Part shown: in pieces, positions 62,516-64,000 of the stretch
Numbering within the stretch: the stretch's first letter is position 1
Layout: the number at the start of each line of letters is the position of its first letter
Assembly (NCBI RefSeq): GCF_013299165.1
Contig: NZ_JAAFKD010000002.1
Location: forward strand, 62,001 to 126,000
DNA length: 64,000 bases
Reading direction: 5' to 3'
Source of the DNA: Microcoleus sp. bin38.metabat.b11b12b14.051
GTDB taxonomy: Bacteria; Cyanobacteriota; Cyanobacteriia; Cyanobacteriales; Microcoleaceae
Position numbers and translations under genes: made by a program
Notes under the pieces: generated by a model
Database searches by the model: none
Told to the model about the DNA's origin: nothing
The model's input: only the letters and a program-made list of their open reading frames with translations

Positions 62516-64000
62516 ATGCACGACCCAATTAACGCCTTTAACACAATCCGCGACAACTTTCTACTTTACATAAAAACCGCTTTCGGAACTCAATTCCCCG
62601 AAATTGAACGAGAACGGGAAAGACTGCTGCGCCAACCCGGTGCATTCCATCAAGAACCCTGGATAGAACCGATGCCGAGCTATCAAAAATCAGGTAAAAC
62701 CATCCATGATTTAGATATTTCAAATGTACCGGGATTGGATGAAACTGCCCTTCAAGACTTTAAACAACTTGCCTTTTGCGGACTTGTAGGCAATTACGAA
62801 CTGTACAGCCACCAAATCCAAATGCTGCGACAGGCGTTAGAGGGTCAAAATGCTGTAGTAACGGCTGGTACTGGCTCAGGTAAAACCGAATCTTTCCTGT
62901 TGCCTTTGTTTGCTTATCTTGCCAAAGAATCAAGAACGTGGAATGCTCCAAATCCAGATTTACCTCATCTTAATGACTGGTGGAAAAATCAGGATTGGCA
63001 AGACGAATGTAACCCACGGCTAACAAAAAATCGCAGTTTTAAAAGGTCTTATCGCGTTCCTCAGAGGAGTCACGAAAAGCGGGATGCTGCCGTTCGCGCC
63101 CTGATTTTATATCCCATGAATGCCTTAGTTGAAGACCAGCTAACTCGACTTCGCCGGGCCCTCGATTCCGATGAAGCTAGAGAGTGGTTTCAAAATAATA
63201 GAAATGGAAATAGACTTTACTTTGGGAGATACAATGGCGTTACTCCCGTACCGGGGCATGAATACAAAGAAAATCGTAAACCTAATGGCAAAAAAATAGA
63301 AGAGCTGCTGGAAGCAATACAGCAGATGCAGTTATCAGCCGATCGCGCTAGCGAACACGCCGATCGCACTGGCGAGCGAGATGTGAGGTTCTTTTTCCCG
63401 CGTTTAGATGGGGCAGAAATGCGCTGTCGCTGGGATATGAAAGATGCCCCGCCAGATATCTTAATCACCAACTATTCTATGCTGAGTATCATGCTGATGC
63501 GCGATATCGAGCAAGATATTTTTGAAAAAACAAAGGAATGGTTAAACAAAGATGGTAGCGTCTTTCATTTAATTGTTGACGAATTGCACTTGTATCGCGG
63601 CACTTCGGGGACAGAAGTAGCTTATTTGTTGCGACTTTTGCTGCAACGTTTAGGGCTGCATCCCGGTCATCCAAAATTGCGGATTCTTGCCTCTAGTGCA
63701 TCTTTGGAACCAGACGATACAAAAAGCTTAGAATTTCTGAATCAATTCTTTGGTGCCGAATGGAATTCTGAGCAAATTATACCGGGTCATTTAGAACAAA
63801 TTCCACCAATCGAAGGTCAAAAATTTCTGGATAGCGAACCGTTTATCGCTTTGGCAGAAACACCAGAAATTAACAATACAGAAACTTTGAATAAAACTGC
63901 TGCATACAATGATTGCAGCCAAATTGTGGAATCTGAAACCGCGCAGGTTGGGGCTAGAATGGTCGAGGGTTGTAACGTTGATGGCAAAATTCGCGCCGTA
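62516..64000 (+). CDS. DELH-box superfamily 2 helicase, MrfA/DISARM/Druantia-like (3' partial)
   Basis: The frame opens at ATG 62516 (MHDPINAFNTIRDNF), after a tgaggt site, and runs off the window; 495 residues are visible. Walker A is AGTGSGKT at residues 117-124, motif Ia ALILYPMNALVEDQL, motif Ic-like ILITNYSMLSIMLMRD, Walker B DELH at 355-358 (IVDELHLYRGTSGTEVAYLL) and motif III ASSASL. Helicases with DELH-YRG are of the YprA/MrfA type and usually continue for 1000-2000 residues to a DUF1998 zinc domain. The same family provides DrmA of DISARM and DruE of Druantia. A DNA-translocating role is expected. Confidence 0.9.
   Translation, partial: MHDPINAFNTIRDNFLLYIKTAFGTQFPEIERERERLLRQPGAFHQEPWIEPMPSYQKSGKTIHDLDISNVPGLDETALQDFKQLAFCGLVGNYELYSHQIQMLRQALEGQNAVVTAGTGSGKTESFLLPLFAYLAKESRTWNAPNPDLPHLNDWWKNQDWQDECNPRLTKNRSFKRSYRVPQRSHEKRDAAVRALILYPMNALVEDQLTRLRRALDSDEAREWFQNNRNGNRLYFGRYNGVTPVPGHEYKENRKPNGKKIEELLEAIQQMQLSADRASEHADRTGERDVRFFFPRLDGAEMRCRWDMKDAPPDILITNYSMLSIMLMRDIEQDIFEKTKEWLNKDGSVFHLIVDELHLYRGTSGTEVAYLLRLLLQRLGLHPGHPKLRILASSASLEPDDTKSLEFLNQFFGAEWNSEQIIPGHLEQIPPIEGQKFLDSEPFIALAETPEINNTETLNKTAAYNDCSQIVESETAQVGARMVEGCNVDGKIRAV

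Noticed and set aside
1-64000. tRNA, rRNA or tmRNA genes
   Set aside because: No stretch with a convincing T-arm and acceptor pairing was seen; gttcga occurrences lie in repeats or HIP1-rich DNA. A tRNAscan run would confirm.

Overview
The window reads as a chromosomal segment of a filamentous, non-heterocystous cyanobacterium of the Microcoleus/Oscillatoria/Phormidium type. The support is three photosystem II genes (psbA, psbO and a short psb30/ycf12), a SigF-type sigma factor, very frequent HIP1 octamers (gcgatcgc), many period-7 tandem repeats and a large load of small palindromic repeats. The genus is an inference. No tRNA, rRNA or CRISPR array was recognised.

Layout. 1-11.5 kb: end of a proline/alanine-rich protein, a zinc-ribbon Ser/Thr kinase, a double-FHA ABCG-type transporter, a formylglycine-generating-enzyme-like protein with two small neighbours, and a class II (B12-dependent) ribonucleotide reductase interrupted by a 393-residue intein. 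11.5-18.7 kb: accessory DNA with a DUF4394-like gene cut by a 199-bp MITE, an ECF sigma/TPR gene pair, further MITEs, a decayed duplicate of part of the TPR gene, an alpha/beta hydrolase and a small secreted protein. 18.7-33 kb: DppB-type permease, apt, an aspartate aminotransferase, sigF, psbO, an RTX-type calcium-binding protein and an 1828-residue kinase/ATPase/histidine-kinase protein. 33-46.3 kb: AEC permease, RNase D-like nuclease with a duplicated C-terminal domain, gyrA, a histone-deacetylase-like hydrolase, an ABC ATPase, YggT, a YkgJ-type cysteine-cluster protein, a ribbon-helix-helix/Uma2 pair and psb30. 46.5-48.6 kb: nine tandem copies of a 62-bp palindromic unit, split by an IS4-type insertion sequence with a frameshifted transposase. 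48.6-58.1 kb: recJ, bestrophin, lnt, psbA, a HIT protein and a YifB/ComM-type ATPase. 58.1-64 kb: an accessory island with a HicA/HicB pair, an orphan excisionase-type protein, a truncated second hicB, and a tightly packed three-gene operon ending in a large DELH-box helicase that runs off the window.

The last operon (59468 to the end) is the best candidate for an undescribed or poorly described system. Two large proteins I cannot place precede a MrfA/YprA-like helicase of the kind found in DISARM and Druantia phage defence, and toxin-antitoxin genes lie next to it. The defence role is inference from family and neighbourhood.

The other strong theme is repeat biology. At least four MITE-like families (two with clean 10-bp and one with clean 8-bp target duplications), one nested-palindrome family present as single copies and as tandem arrays, more than ten heptanucleotide arrays with different units, and repeat-derived peptides inserted in frame in lnt, the giant kinase and the TPR protein all occur within 64 kb.
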